Shown here one piece after another: positions 27,376-36,183 of a DNA stretch of 64,000 nt; the stretch's first letter is position 1; each line of letters starts with the position of its first letter. The position numbers were made by a program, and so were the translations under genes. The stretch lies in assembly GCF_900142885.1 (NCBI RefSeq), contig NZ_FRCL01000005.1, forward strand, positions 186,001-250,000, in the 5' to 3' direction. The notes under the pieces are model-generated. The model worked only from the letters and a program-made list of their open reading frames with translations, was not told the DNA's origin and searched no databases. The stretch is from Flavobacterium xinjiangense. GTDB taxonomy: Bacteria > Bacteroidota > Bacteroidia > Flavobacteriales > Flavobacteriaceae.

Positions 27376-28349
27376 TGGTAATTACAATGGAAAAAGCAAT
27401 CAAATTAATAAAAAACAGATCTGATATTGGTGCTGGAACCAGAGGTTCTGATATGGGAATTGATGCAATCGAAATTGCCGCTATTAACCAAAATAGCGAT
27501 TATTTTAATCAATTTGAATTTGAAGATGTTAAAACACACAACGAATCCATTTATGATAAAAACAGAAGCACTTCAGCCAAAAGAATCGAGCATGTTGTAG
27601 AACAATGTACTCGGGTTTGTAATGCGGTGAAGAAAAATTTAAAGGATAATTTTTTTCCAATAGTATTGTCTGGAGATCATTCTTCGGCATTGGGAACCAT
27701 AAGCGGAATAAAAGCGGTTTATCCGGAGCAGACATTGGGAGTGATTTGGATTGATGCTCACGCTGATTTACATTCGCCTTACACCTCTCCGTCGGGAAAT
27801 ATTCACGGAATGCCTTTGTCTGCTGCTATTGCTGACGATAATTTGAGTTGTCAGAATAACGAAGTTCCTGCAGAAACGCAAGAGCTTTGGGAAGAAATGA
27901 AGAATATTGGCCACCCAGGCGCTAAAATACTTGCTGAAAATTTAGTTTATTTTGGCGTTCGTGACACCGAAGAAGCGGAAGATAAGCAGATAGAAAAATT
28001 AAAGATCAGAAATTATATGGTGGCAGAAATGCGCTATCGCGGTCTTGAAAAATGTGTTACAGAAGCGTTGTCAAAGTTGTCGCACTGCGATCGTTTGTAT
28101 ATTTCTTTTGACGTGGATTCGATGGATTGTGATATGATCTCTTATGGAACAGGAACGCCAGTCCCTAAAGGATTTGATCAGTACGAAATAATTGCAATTA
28201 TCAACCAAATTATTGAGTCTAAAAAAGTAGTTTGTATTGAATTTGTGGAGGTTAATCCATTGTTGGACACCAAAGGAAATAAAATGGCAGAAACTGCTTT
28301 TGAAGTTCTGGAAGCAATCACATCCACCCTTATTTTACCAGTGGAATAA
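27375..28349 (+). CDS. Arginase family protein
   Basis: The 324-residue protein has the binuclear manganese motifs of ureohydrolases: LSGDHSSALG (near 96), IWIDAHADLHSP (near 121), SFDVDSMDCD (near 246). It likely hydrolyses arginine to ornithine and urea, which rocD then consumes. Agmatinase or formimidoylglutamase activity cannot be excluded, but the rocD partner favours arginase. The first ATG overlaps the rocD stop codon (TAATG); a second ATG 12 bases later (27387) is an equally good start and would give 320 residues. Confidence 0.88.
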   Translation: MVITMEKAIKLIKNRSDIGAGTRGSDMGIDAIEIAAINQNSDYFNQFEFEDVKTHNESIYDKNRSTSAKRIEHVVEQCTRVCNAVKKNLKDNFFPIVLSGDHSSALGTISGIKAVYPEQTLGVIWIDAHADLHSPYTSPSGNIHGMPLSAAIADDNLSCQNNEVPAETQELWEEMKNIGHPGAKILAENLVYFGVRDTEEAEDKQIEKLKIRNYMVAEMRYRGLEKCVTEALSKLSHCDRLYISFDVDSMDCDMISYGTGTPVPKGFDQYEIIAIINQIIESKKVVCIEFVEVNPLLDTKGNKMAETAFEVLEAITSTLILPVE

Positions 28350-28371
28350 ATTGATCGAATATAATTATATA

Positions 28372-28409
28372 AAGAAGCCCAAAATCTACCATTAGATTTT
28401 GGGCTTCTT
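28372..28409. terminator. Bidirectional terminator between arginase and ferritin-like genes
   Basis: A perfect 16-bp stem (28372-28387 with 28394-28409) surrounds a 6-base loop; the core is AAGCCCAAAATC/GATTTTGGGCTT. It lies between the ends of the plus-strand arginase gene and the minus-strand ferritin-like gene. Confidence 0.85.
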
Positions 28410-28508
28410 ATTTGAATTGATAAAATTTAAAGATGTGTAAATTTCCAAAAATTATACGATGATCTTTAATCCATAAACATCAGTTAGTATTTTCTAAGGC
28501 TTCTATTA

Positions 28509-29309
28509 TTATACAATAAATAGTCCCGCGATAGCAACTGCTTGATCTGTCGTGAGAGGTTCATCGTAGGATTCTGATCCTGCTTCTACACCAAATAATG
28601 TCGAGGTGTTATAACCTGCTTGATTTGTATTTTCTTCACCATTATATACTGCTTGAGTTGCCTCAGGCATTCCCGCTCCCCTTTGATTTAATGTAATCCA
28701 TCCTTTTAGACCTCGTAATCTCCTTACCTCAGAGGCGTGGCGTGCTTCAACAGAATGAATCTGTAAAGCGGCGGTTAATAAATCTGGAGCAGATATTAAA
28801 TTAGTAGCTTGACCTTTATAAGCTCTTACACCTGTATCTTCGAAAGCCTGCGCTAAAGCTAAAAATGTCGGATAATCATTAAACGGATGAAAAGCGCCGC
28901 CAACTGTAAAATCAAAAGTTGGTTTCTCTACAAAATTTGGACTGCCAACCCCTCCTAATCCATTTATCAAAAAAGTTACATGATCGGTCTCATGAGCTGA
29001 AATCTGCATGAAAACTTTCTCATCCCTGCCTCCGGTAGGAATAACACCAGATTCTAATCCCATAATGTAATATTCTTTTTCAAGATATTCCAATGTCAGT
29101 GCTAGCTGTAATGCGCCAATAGGATTGCTGGGTGTAGGCTTAATTTTTCCATAAGCAACATTTGTCAGTGATGAAAGTCCAAATGGAATGGAGGCTAATG
29201 TTAAATTTTTCCCCAATTGACTTATTTTTCCTAAACTATCTCTTCTCGAACCCTGACTTTGCATTAAATCTTCATTAGCAAAAGACGCTATAAATTTTAA
29301 TATGTTCAT
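28509..29309 (-). CDS. Ferritin-like protein with Tat-type leader
   Basis: The 266-residue protein has the twin-arginine leader GSRRDSLGKISQLGK (about residues 20-34) and a four-helix ferritin_2 domain (about 60-225). Di-iron ligand motifs are visible: TLEYLEKEYY (Glu), ISAHETDHVTF (Glu and His), AFEDTGVRAYKG (Glu) and SVEARHASEVRR (Glu-x-x-His). Related proteins are called desiccation-related or ferritin-like; their function is not established. It follows a paralogous gene by 27 bases on the same strand, so they form an operon. Confidence 0.85.
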   Translation of the reverse strand: MNILKFIASFANEDLMQSQGSRRDSLGKISQLGKNLTLASIPFGLSSLTNVAYGKIKPTPSNPIGALQLALTLEYLEKEYYIMGLESGVIPTGGRDEKVFMQISAHETDHVTFLINGLGGVGSPNFVEKPTFDFTVGGAFHPFNDYPTFLALAQAFEDTGVRAYKGQATNLISAPDLLTAALQIHSVEARHASEVRRLRGLKGWITLNQRGAGMPEATQAVYNGEENTNQAGYNTSTLFGVEAGSESYDEPLTTDQAVAIAGLFIV

Positions 29310-29336
29310 AATTTCTATTTTTTTATATGTTATGTA

Positions 29337-30113
29337 TCACGGTAAGTATAAAGCGGTGAAAGTTGTTGCGATAAATCCACTTGCAATTGCAATAACTTCA
29401 GAAGGATTTTTCTTTACATCAAGTCCTGTAGTAGTATCGACAACATCATCTCCTGCAAAATCTTTAGAATTTGGATTTATTAAACTCCTAATCGCAGATG
29501 CATGCCTTGCTTCTACAGAGACGATTTTACCTGCCAGAAGTAAATAGTCCGGATTGGTAATTAACCTGCCTGCTCCGTTATAAGCTGCCACTCCAGTATC
29601 TTCAAGGGCTTTGGCGGTCGCCAATACATCCGTACGGCTGTTAAAATTTAAACTTCCATAATTAAATTCTAAATGAGGGAGTAATTGGTGTTTTGGATTG
29701 GGAAGTGCTCCCGTAAGTGCTGTTTTAAAAAATTCTCGGTGAATTACTTCATGATGGTATAAATCCACCAGTACCTGTTGGTCCTCAGCTGTGAAATTGC
29801 TTGTGAATCCGCTTGCATTCACAACTCTGGTATAAAAATCAGCCTCTAGCTGCTCCAGAGCATATGCATAAGTCAATACACCCAAGTCACCTGCACCTAA
29901 ATCAAAAACACCATCTTTTGTTCCAGGAAAATGACCTTGCCCATATTTAGATGTAAGGCTGTTAGTGTTATTAGCTAAACCTAATTCATTGTCATTGCTA
30001 CAACCTGTTAAAAACAAACCAGTACTCAAAACGGTAAGCCCACTAATTTTGAGGAATTCCCTCCTGTTTTTGATAGGAGAATTTACTTCTTTAATCTGTA
30101 CTACATTTTTCAT
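29337..30113 (-). CDS. Ferritin-like lipoprotein with Tat-type leader
   Basis: The 258-residue protein has an NRREFLK twin-arginine motif (residues 16-22) and a following hydrophobic segment with lipobox FLTGC (Cys 38), so it is probably a Tat-exported lipoprotein. The ferritin_2 domain (about 62-225) shows YALEQLEADFY, LYHHEVIHREFF, ALEDTGVAAYNG and SVEARHASAIRS, carrying Glu and His ligands for two iron atoms. It is the first gene of a two-gene operon with its paralogue. Roles in iron or peroxide handling in the periplasm are plausible but unproven. Confidence 0.85.
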   Translation of the reverse strand: MKNVVQIKEVNSPIKNRREFLKISGLTVLSTGLFLTGCSNDNELGLANNTNSLTSKYGQGHFPGTKDGVFDLGAGDLGVLTYAYALEQLEADFYTRVVNASGFTSNFTAEDQQVLVDLYHHEVIHREFFKTALTGALPNPKHQLLPHLEFNYGSLNFNSRTDVLATAKALEDTGVAAYNGAGRLITNPDYLLLAGKIVSVEARHASAIRSLINPNSKDFAGDDVVDTTTGLDVKKNPSEVIAIASGFIATTFTALYLP

Positions 30114-30708
30114 AATTTAAACATTTAAAAAGTTATTAATTGTGTTAATAAATGATTTAGTAGGTGCATTAAAATTGAGGGTGTTTTCTGAAATGAGTGT
30201 TTTATACAAGTTTTATTTAATACTTTTTAGGTAATTTCGATGAACAATCCCAGTTACACAATAATTGATCAAGATTGGTCACACTATTTAATCGAGTAGG
30301 TAGGTTATTTTTAAAACGAGTTTTTTTTTGAGGGATATAAAATTAATAAAAAAATAATAACATACTGTAGTTAAGTATCTTAAATTCAAAAAGTTATAAT
30401 TGTTTAAGGAAAATGCTTGCCAATTTATTGAATCCTCCTTTGTTGCTTTATGTTTTATGTTTTTGGATTTAAAATAGGGTTAAGTTTAACATATTAAAAT
30501 ATCCTATTTCTGGACTGGATAAAAATTTTAAAATGGAAACTTAAAATATTTTCGAGATTTTGGGTTTTCTGTTTTACGGATTTTACAGATTTGGTATTGC
30601 TTTGTTCCTTTTTTAATAAATAAAACGGTTTAAATCTTGCTATATTCATTTTGCATGCAATTATAGTTAATTGTTCGTTCAACTTCACATATTTACGTAT
30701 ATTTGCAA
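30114..30708. other. Long AT-rich intergenic region upstream of moeA
   Basis: About 600 bases separate the divergent ferritin-like and molybdenum operons. I see no gene; one 64-codon minus-strand frame (30494-30688) lacks supporting features. TATATTTG at 30698-30705 is a perfect -7 match and TACGTA at 30695-30700 overlaps it, just ahead of the operator-like repeat at 30709. Confidence 0.5.
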
Positions 30709-30724
30709 TAAGTATTTTTACTTA
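30709..30724 (+). promoter_or_regulatory. TAMGTA-N4-TACKTA site upstream of moeA
   Basis: TAAGTA, four bases TTTT, then TACTTA is a perfect inverted repeat. Its last TA is shared with TAGTTTTA (30723-30730), a one-mismatch -7 element 12 bases before the moeA ATG. The same repeat in the same relation to a -7 element stands before the nitrate reductase, porin and narK genes. Confidence 0.65.
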
Positions 30725-30741
30725 GTTTTATTCGAGAATGT

Positions 30742-31914
30742 ATGATACAAGTAGACCAAGCCTTATCGATTATTACACAAAATAGTTGCAAGTTGCCTAT
30801 CAGAAAAATTAAAGTGGCAAAATCACTTGGTTTTATTTTGGCGGAAGCAATTTATTCGCCAATGGATATGCCGCCTTTCCGTCAATCAGCGATGGATGGT
30901 TACGCTTTTGCATTTAGTGAATTGCAACAGTTTAATGTGGTAAGTACTTCACAAGCCGGTGATTTTTCGAATAAAAAAATAAAAAAAGGAGACGCGATCA
31001 GAATATTCACAGGTGCTTATGTTCCGGATAATTTGGATACGGTTGTGATGCAGGAGCATACTACGGTTGCAAATCAAACGGTTGAAATTGTAAAAATGCC
31101 GCAACAGTTTGCTAATGTTAGGGACAAAGGCGAGCAAATAAAAGAAAACGAACTTGTACTTGAAAAAAATACAGTTATTACCGCTGCAGCTATTGGATTT
31201 TTAGCTTGTTTAGGGATAACTGAAATAACGGTGTATGCCAAGCCAAAAGTGGTGATTGTTGTTACTGGTAACGAATTGGTAAAAGCTGGTAAGAAAATAT
31301 CTGAAGGAAAGATTTACGAAAGTAACTCTATTATGCTTGAATCTGCTTTGCAGGGAATTGGGATTAAGAAAGTCGAAACATTCCGGGTAAAGGATAATTT
31401 GAAAGCGACAAAAAGAATTTTAAAAAGCTGTCTTGCTGCTTTTGATGTTGTGCTTGTTTCGGGCGGAATTTCGGTTGGGGATTATGATTTTGTCAAAGAA
31501 GCACTTTTGTCCAATGGGGTTGAAGAGTTGTTTTATAAAATTAATCAAAAGCCTGGAAAACCGTTGTTTTTTGGAAAAAAAGACAAAACGATTGTTTTTG
31601 CCTTGCCTGGAAATCCAGCTTCAACATTGACCAGTTTTTATATTTATGTTCATCCGGCGCTAAAAAAAAATATGGGTTTTGAAGCAATTCATTTGCCAAA
31701 AATCAAACGAAAAATAACTACCCAATTTGTAAACACATCCGGGAAAACCTTATTTTTGAAAGGCTGGTGTGATGATGAAAAAGTGACGGTTTTAGAGAGT
31801 CAGAGTTCAGCGATGTTAAACACTTTTGCAGGAGCGAATGCTTTAATTTATTTGCCTCATGATGTGGTAAATATTGAAAAAGATCAGGAAGTAATGGTTA
31901 TACCACTTAATTAA
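30742..31914 (+). CDS. moeA: Molybdopterin molybdotransferase
   Basis: The 390-residue protein is MoeA, which inserts molybdate into adenylylated molybdopterin to complete the molybdenum cofactor. Signatures are PPFRQSAMDGYAF (near 43-55), GDAIRIFTGAYVP (near 83), VVSGGISVGDYDFVKEAL (near 235-252) and KPGKPLFFGKK with ALPGNPAS (near 273-295). It is the first gene of an unbroken plus-strand cofactor operon. Its promoter region carries the inverted repeat found at the nitrate assimilation genes, so coordinated expression with nitrate reductase is likely. Confidence 0.94.
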   Translation: MIQVDQALSIITQNSCKLPIRKIKVAKSLGFILAEAIYSPMDMPPFRQSAMDGYAFAFSELQQFNVVSTSQAGDFSNKKIKKGDAIRIFTGAYVPDNLDTVVMQEHTTVANQTVEIVKMPQQFANVRDKGEQIKENELVLEKNTVITAAAIGFLACLGITEITVYAKPKVVIVVTGNELVKAGKKISEGKIYESNSIMLESALQGIGIKKVETFRVKDNLKATKRILKSCLAAFDVVLVSGGISVGDYDFVKEALLSNGVEELFYKINQKPGKPLFFGKKDKTIVFALPGNPASTLTSFYIYVHPALKKNMGFEAIHLPKIKRKITTQFVNTSGKTLFLKGWCDDEKVTVLESQSSAMLNTFAGANALIYLPHDVVNIEKDQEVMVIPLN

Positions 31915-31922
31915 TTATACAG

Positions 31923-32666
31923 ATGTCAATAGTAAATAATGATTTTTTGATTGTATTCGGCGTATTATTAGCGGTGGTTGCGTTTTTGTATTCCAGCGTG
32001 GGTCATGGTGGTGCATCGGGATATTTAGCTTTGATGGCAATTTTTGCATTCCCTGTTTCGGTGATGAAACCTTCAGCATTGTTGCTTAATTTGTTCGTCT
32101 CGGGAATTTCTTTTTTCTTTTATTATAAAAAAGATTTCTTCAAACCCAGACTGTTTTATCCTTTCGCGATCACTTCCGTACCAGCGGCTTTTATTGGCGG
32201 GATGATTCCGTTAGAAAATAGTTTTTATAGGATATTGTTAGGAATCGTATTGATTCTGGCAGCGTTGCGGTTGTTCGGTTTTTTTAATTCGAAAGAAGCT
32301 GAAAGTACCAAAATAAATATTCCGCTGGCTATGGGAATAGGTTTTGGAATAGGTCTATTATCCGGAATGTTAGGTATTGGTGGTGGCGTTATCCTGAGTC
32401 CAATCCTATTATTATTGGGTTGGGCAACGTTAAAAGAAACAGCAGCCATTTCAAGTTTATTTATTTTGGTGAATTCTATTGCAGGACTTTCGGGCTATTT
32501 TATGGGGGACAAAACGTTTCCAACAGAAAGCTTTTATTTAGTTCCAATAGCAGTTTTTGGAGGAATGTTAGGAGCTTATTACGGGAGCGGATATTTTTCC
32601 AATAAAGTGCTGAAATATGTGTTGGCAACGGTAATCCTATTAGCGAGCGTGAAGTTGATTGTTTGA
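31923..32666 (+). CDS. TSUP family (TauE/SafE) membrane permease
   Basis: The 247-residue protein has seven or eight hydrophobic helices and the two family repeats, YSSVGHGGASGYLALMA (near 23-39) and LSGMLGIGGGVILSPILLLL (near 142-161). TSUP proteins export or import small sulfur compounds or organic anions such as sulfite and sulfoacetate. Its place, nine bases after moeA, suggests a role tied to nitrate or cofactor metabolism, perhaps handling an anion, but the substrate is unknown. It is in the inner membrane. Confidence 0.85.
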   Translation: MSIVNNDFLIVFGVLLAVVAFLYSSVGHGGASGYLALMAIFAFPVSVMKPSALLLNLFVSGISFFFYYKKDFFKPRLFYPFAITSVPAAFIGGMIPLENSFYRILLGIVLILAALRLFGFFNSKEAESTKINIPLAMGIGFGIGLLSGMLGIGGGVILSPILLLLGWATLKETAAISSLFILVNSIAGLSGYFMGDKTFPTESFYLVPIAVFGGMLGAYYGSGYFSNKVLKYVLATVILLASVKLIV

Positions 32667-32807
32667 TTTTTTATTAAAAGATTAAAAGATTGAAAGATTC
32701 AAAAATATGTTCACATGATTAAAAGTTAAGGTTTTTAAATTTAAACGCTAAATATTTAGTATCACAATCGTTCAATATTAAATTTTTTAATCATTAAATT
32801 ATTTTAT
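32667..32807. other. Low-complexity AT-rich gap inside the Moco operon
   Basis: The word AAAAGATT and close variants are repeated near 32675-32700, and TTTTTTAATCATTAAATTA near the right end is partly complementary to it. No gene or terminator with a GC-rich stem is visible, so transcription may continue into mobA. Confidence 0.4.
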
Positions 32808-33380
32808 ATGCAAGTATCGATTCTTTGTGGAGGAAAAAGCAGCCGAATGCAGTCAGAAAAAGGCTTGGTATTGTACCAAAACAAACCTTTTATCGAGCAT
32901 ATTATTGAAGCTGTTTTACCAATATCAAGTAACATTCAATTGATTACTAATACAATTGATTACGATTATTTGTCCTACAGGAAAATAAAAGATATAGTTT
33001 TTGATAAAGGGCCTTTGGGCGGAATATACACTGCGCTAGTTCATTCGAAAACTGAAATGAATTTGATATTGAGTTGCGACATTCCATTAATTTCTACCGA
33101 AATACTTCGGGAATTGATTGAAAAGCATGGTGCAAATTTTGATGGTTCTGTTTTTGAAGACACGAATCGGATGCATCCTTTGATAGGAATATATTCGAAA
33201 AGAATACTACCTGTTTTAAAAAAGGCAATTGATGGCAATGAATTGAAAATGATGCACTTCATTTCAAATGTAAAACATCAATTGATTCCGATTACGGATG
33301 CCAAAAGACACTTGTTTAAAAATATAAATTCTGTTGCCGAGTTGAACGAATTGAATACCAATTTATCCCAGTTAAAATGA
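32808..33380 (+). CDS. mobA: Molybdenum cofactor guanylyltransferase
   Basis: The 190-residue protein has the nucleotidyltransferase signature LCGGKSSRMQSEKGLV (residues 5-20; family pattern GGxSxRMGxDK) and ILSCDIPLIS (near 87-96), which binds metal and nucleotide. It attaches GMP to molybdopterin to form the guanine dinucleotide cofactor used by DMSO-reductase-family enzymes, the family to which the nitrate reductase encoded at 48-52 kb belongs. Its stop codon overlaps the start of the next gene (ATGA). Confidence 0.92.
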   Translation: MQVSILCGGKSSRMQSEKGLVLYQNKPFIEHIIEAVLPISSNIQLITNTIDYDYLSYRKIKDIVFDKGPLGGIYTALVHSKTEMNLILSCDIPLISTEILRELIEKHGANFDGSVFEDTNRMHPLIGIYSKRILPVLKKAIDGNELKMMHFISNVKHQLIPITDAKRHLFKNINSVAELNELNTNLSQLK

Positions 33381-34174
33381 AAAATTCAAATACACCAAAA
33401 TTGACAATCGTCGGGGCAGGTCCCGGAGATGTAGAGTTGATTACTTTAAAAGCTATCAAAGCGCTGGAAAGTGCAGATGTTGTTTTGTATGACGCCCTTG
33501 TAAATGAAGAGTTATTGCAATATGCTACCCATGCTGAAATCATTTTTGTGGGTAAGCGTTTTGGTTGTCACGCCTACAGTCAAGATCAAATTAATGAATT
33601 GATTGTGTCGATGGCAAAACGTTTTGGTCATGTCGTTCGATTTAAAGGCGGAGATCCATTTGTTTTTGGCAGAGGAAGCGAAGAGATAGAATATGCTCAA
33701 AAATTTGATTTAGAAACTGCTATTGTTCCTGGAATTTCATCTGCTTTAGGAGTGCCGGCGTCTAATGGAATCAGTTTGACGCAAAGAAGAGTGGCCGAAA
33801 GTTTTTGGGTAATAACCGGAACTACTTCGGATCATAAATTATCTAAAGATGTGGCTTTGGCATCGCAATCCTCAGCGACGGTGGTGATATTGATGGGAAT
33901 GAATAAGCTGGACGAAATTATTTCGATTTATCAAAACAACAGAACCGACGATTTGCCTATTGCCATCATTCAAAACGGAACAAAAGACACGGAGAAAAAA
34001 GTGGTGGGAACCATTAGCTCTATCGCAAAATTAGTTCAAGAGCACCAACTTTCTTCTCCGGCAATTATTGTCATTGGTGAAGTGGTGCGAAATGCTTCAA
34101 AATTGACGCAATATTTTCAAGAGGAGAACTTAGAAGATGAATTTGTTTTTCAAAATTTAGATATAGCCATATGA
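33377..34174 (+). CDS. cobA: Uroporphyrinogen-III C-methyltransferase
   Basis: The 265-residue SAM-dependent methyltransferase has the SUMT signatures LTIVGAGPGDVELITLKA (residues 9-26) and VVRFKGGDPFVFGRGSEE (about 84-101) plus VPGISSALGVPASNGI (about 118-133). It makes precorrin-2, the precursor of siroheme. Siroheme is the prosthetic group of NirB nitrite reductase, which explains its presence inside a molybdenum cofactor operon: both cofactors are needed for nitrate assimilation. The later dehydrogenase and ferrochelatase steps are not encoded in this window. It overlaps mobA and moaD by four bases each. Confidence 0.93.
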   Translation: MKNSNTPKLTIVGAGPGDVELITLKAIKALESADVVLYDALVNEELLQYATHAEIIFVGKRFGCHAYSQDQINELIVSMAKRFGHVVRFKGGDPFVFGRGSEEIEYAQKFDLETAIVPGISSALGVPASNGISLTQRRVAESFWVITGTTSDHKLSKDVALASQSSATVVILMGMNKLDEIISIYQNNRTDDLPIAIIQNGTKDTEKKVVGTISSIAKLVQEHQLSSPAIIVIGEVVRNASKLTQYFQEENLEDEFVFQNLDIAI

Positions 34175-34407
34175 TAGCGGTGAAATATTTTGGCGCCATA
34201 GCCGAAAAAACAAAAAGTTCGGAAGAAGAATTTTCTTTTTCAGGCATGCCTTTAGGTGATTTATTGCTGGCATTAGAACAGAAATACCAATTGGGGCAAT
34301 TTTCTTTTAGTGTTGCGATAAATCAAAAAATAGTGCAGCATACAGCAAATTATGTGTTGAAAAGTAATGATATTGTTGCTTTATTGCCACCATTTGCCGG
34401 AGGGTAA
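34171..34407 (+). CDS. moaD: Molybdopterin synthase small subunit
   Basis: The 78-residue ubiquitin-like protein ends in the obligatory Gly-Gly (LLPPFAGG), which is activated by adenylation and carries the thiocarboxylate sulfur for dithiolene formation. It partners MoaE and is activated by the MoeB encoded next. It starts inside the cobA stop codon, so it is translationally coupled. Confidence 0.92.
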   Translation: MIAVKYFGAIAEKTKSSEEEFSFSGMPLGDLLLALEQKYQLGQFSFSVAINQKIVQHTANYVLKSNDIVALLPPFAGG

Positions 34408-34491
34408 AGATTTAAGATTAACTATTTAAGATTTTTGATTTTAAAAAAAGTTAGCAGTCAGTAATAAAACTTTTGTTTTAAACCTAAATTT

Positions 34492-35571
34492 ATGGAAACA
34501 GCACGATACAACCGACAAATTATACTTCCTGAAGTAGGGATTAATGGACAACATAAACTGCAGCAAGCCAAAGTCTTGATCATTGGTGCAGGAGGATTGG
34601 GTGTGGCTGTTTTACCGTATTTGGCTGCAGCCGGAATAGGAGAAATTGGGATTATTGACGATGATAGAATCGAAGTGACCAATTTGCAACGCCAAGTGAT
34701 TTACAAAAGCAGTTCGGTGGGAAAAAGTAAAGTTCTTGAAGCAGCAACAATGGCTTTGGAACTCAATCCTTCGATAAAAATAAATGCAATCACGGAAAAA
34801 TTAGATTCGAAAAATGCGATTTTGTTATTCGAACAATATGATATTGTGGTTGACGCCACGGATAATCTGACTACTAAATATTTGATTAATGATGCGTGTT
34901 GCGTAACCAACAAACCATTTGTTTACGGTTCTATTTATAAATTTGAGGGGCAGGTTTCTGTTTTTAATTATAAAAACGGACCTACATACCGCTGTTTGTT
35001 TCCAGAGGAAAATAGTGAAGTGAGAAACTGTAATGATGCAGGTGTTATGGGAATATCGGTGGGAATCATCGGTATGTTTCAGGCTAATGAAGTATTGAAA
35101 ATGGTTTTGGGAATAGGGGAGTTGTTGTCTGGAAAATTATTGGTTTATAATATGTTGAATAACGAACAACAGAAGTTTGATTTTTCAAAAACAGACACAA
35201 GTACTATTGATAAAGTAGCTTTCGAAAATAAATATACTTCGGTTGAAAGTGCAACAATTGAAATCAGTGCTGCTCTTGCATTGGAACAAATAAATAATAA
35301 AAATGTTGTTTTTCTTGATGTTCGAAATTCAGAGGAATATCCAAAAATAACAATCCAGAATGGACTTCAAATTCCGTTAGACCGTTTAGAATCTGCATTG
35401 CACCAGTTGGATAGTAATGCGGAAATATTTGTTTTTTGCCAATCCGGAATTAGAAGTAAAAAGGCAGTGGAGATTCTTAGAAATAATAATTTTGCGACTG
35501 CCAAAAGTATTGCTGGTGGCGCTAAAGCATTGGATAAAATACTGCATAAAGGAACGGTTTCTGTTACCTAA
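34492..35571 (+). CDS. moeB: MoaD-activating adenylyltransferase with rhodanese domain
   Basis: The 359-residue protein is a ThiF/MoeB-type E1 enzyme: ATP-binding VLIIGAGGLGVAVLPYLAAA (about 25-44), IIDDDRIEVTNLQRQVIY (about 52-69) and VVDATDNLTTKYLIND (about 118-133). A C-terminal rhodanese domain (about 260-355) has the active Cys in VFCQSGIRSKKA (near 309). It would adenylate the MoaD C terminus and deliver sulfur to it. The two Cys-x-x-Cys zinc pairs of the E. coli enzyme are not evident (only YRCLFPEE remains), so the zinc site may be lost. Confidence 0.9.
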   Translation: METARYNRQIILPEVGINGQHKLQQAKVLIIGAGGLGVAVLPYLAAAGIGEIGIIDDDRIEVTNLQRQVIYKSSSVGKSKVLEAATMALELNPSIKINAITEKLDSKNAILLFEQYDIVVDATDNLTTKYLINDACCVTNKPFVYGSIYKFEGQVSVFNYKNGPTYRCLFPEENSEVRNCNDAGVMGISVGIIGMFQANEVLKMVLGIGELLSGKLLVYNMLNNEQQKFDFSKTDTSTIDKVAFENKYTSVESATIEISAALALEQINNKNVVFLDVRNSEEYPKITIQNGLQIPLDRLESALHQLDSNAEIFVFCQSGIRSKKAVEILRNNNFATAKSIAGGAKALDKILHKGTVSVT

Positions 35572-35588
35572 AATATAAAAATAAAATC

Positions 35589-36023
35589 ATGAGTAAGAAA
35601 ACTGTTTTCATTCAGGGACCTATTTCTTCGGAATTTATAGGGCAGTCTATTGCGAAACACCAATCGAAAACCACTATTGGGGCACACAATATTTTTTTGG
35701 GTCAGGTCAGAGCCGATGCAATTGATGGGCAAACGGTAGTTGCAATTGATTACACCGCTTACGAAGAAATGGCAGACGAAGCCCTGAACGTAATTAGAGA
35801 GAAAGCGTTCGCGCAATTCGATTTGATTTGCATGCACATTTATCACAGTTTGGGCGTGGTTAAAGCGGGAGAAATATGCTTGTTTGTGTTTGTTTCGGCA
35901 ACCAGAAGAAAGCAAGTATATGAAGCCACGGAAAAGATTGTGAATTGGATTAAAACAGATGTGCCTATTTTTGGTAAAGAAATCTTTGAAAATAGTACTT
36001 TTACTTGGAAACAGAATACTTAA
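35589..36023 (+). CDS. moaE: Molybdopterin synthase catalytic subunit
   Basis: The 144-residue protein matches MoaE, the large subunit that converts cyclic pyranopterin monophosphate to molybdopterin using MoaD thiocarboxylate. Recognisable segments are IFLGQVRADAIDGQTVVAI (about 35-53), YEEMADEALNVI (about 57-68), ICMHIYHSLGVVKAGEICLFV (Arg/Lys and His active region, about 80-100) and RKQVYEATEKIVNWIKTDVPIFGKE. It lies 17 bases after moeB. Confidence 0.93.
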   Translation: MSKKTVFIQGPISSEFIGQSIAKHQSKTTIGAHNIFLGQVRADAIDGQTVVAIDYTAYEEMADEALNVIREKAFAQFDLICMHIYHSLGVVKAGEICLFVFVSATRRKQVYEATEKIVNWIKTDVPIFGKEIFENSTFTWKQNT

Positions 36024-36183
36024 CAGTCATAAAGTCAAAGGTCGAAAGTCTTAAAGTGGATTAGCTTGAAGTCTTTTTGAATACTATAAATAGACTAATC
36101 CAAACGAATTAAAAATAACGGTTTTATTGTTTTCAAGAGGCTGACTTTGCAACTTTAGACTTTAAAACTTTAGACACATAAAA
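36024..36183. repeat. Intergenic AAAGTCT-word repeats
   Basis: The left part (36026-36058) is built of AAAGTC, AAAGGTC and GAAAGTCTTAAAGT; the right part (36142-36175) of GACTTTGC, AACTTTAGACTTTAA and AACTTTAGAC, which is partly complementary. The stretch could fold on itself. It lies inside the operon and shows no T-tailed terminator. Confidence 0.5.

Noticed and set aside
30494-30688. 64-codon minus-strand frame before moeA
   Set aside because: Lysine- and serine-rich translation with no recognisable features, in a gap with no partner or terminator; likely chance.
35568-35915. 115-codon frame antisense to moaE
   Set aside because: It lies fully opposite a clear moaE gene and its translation shows no domain.
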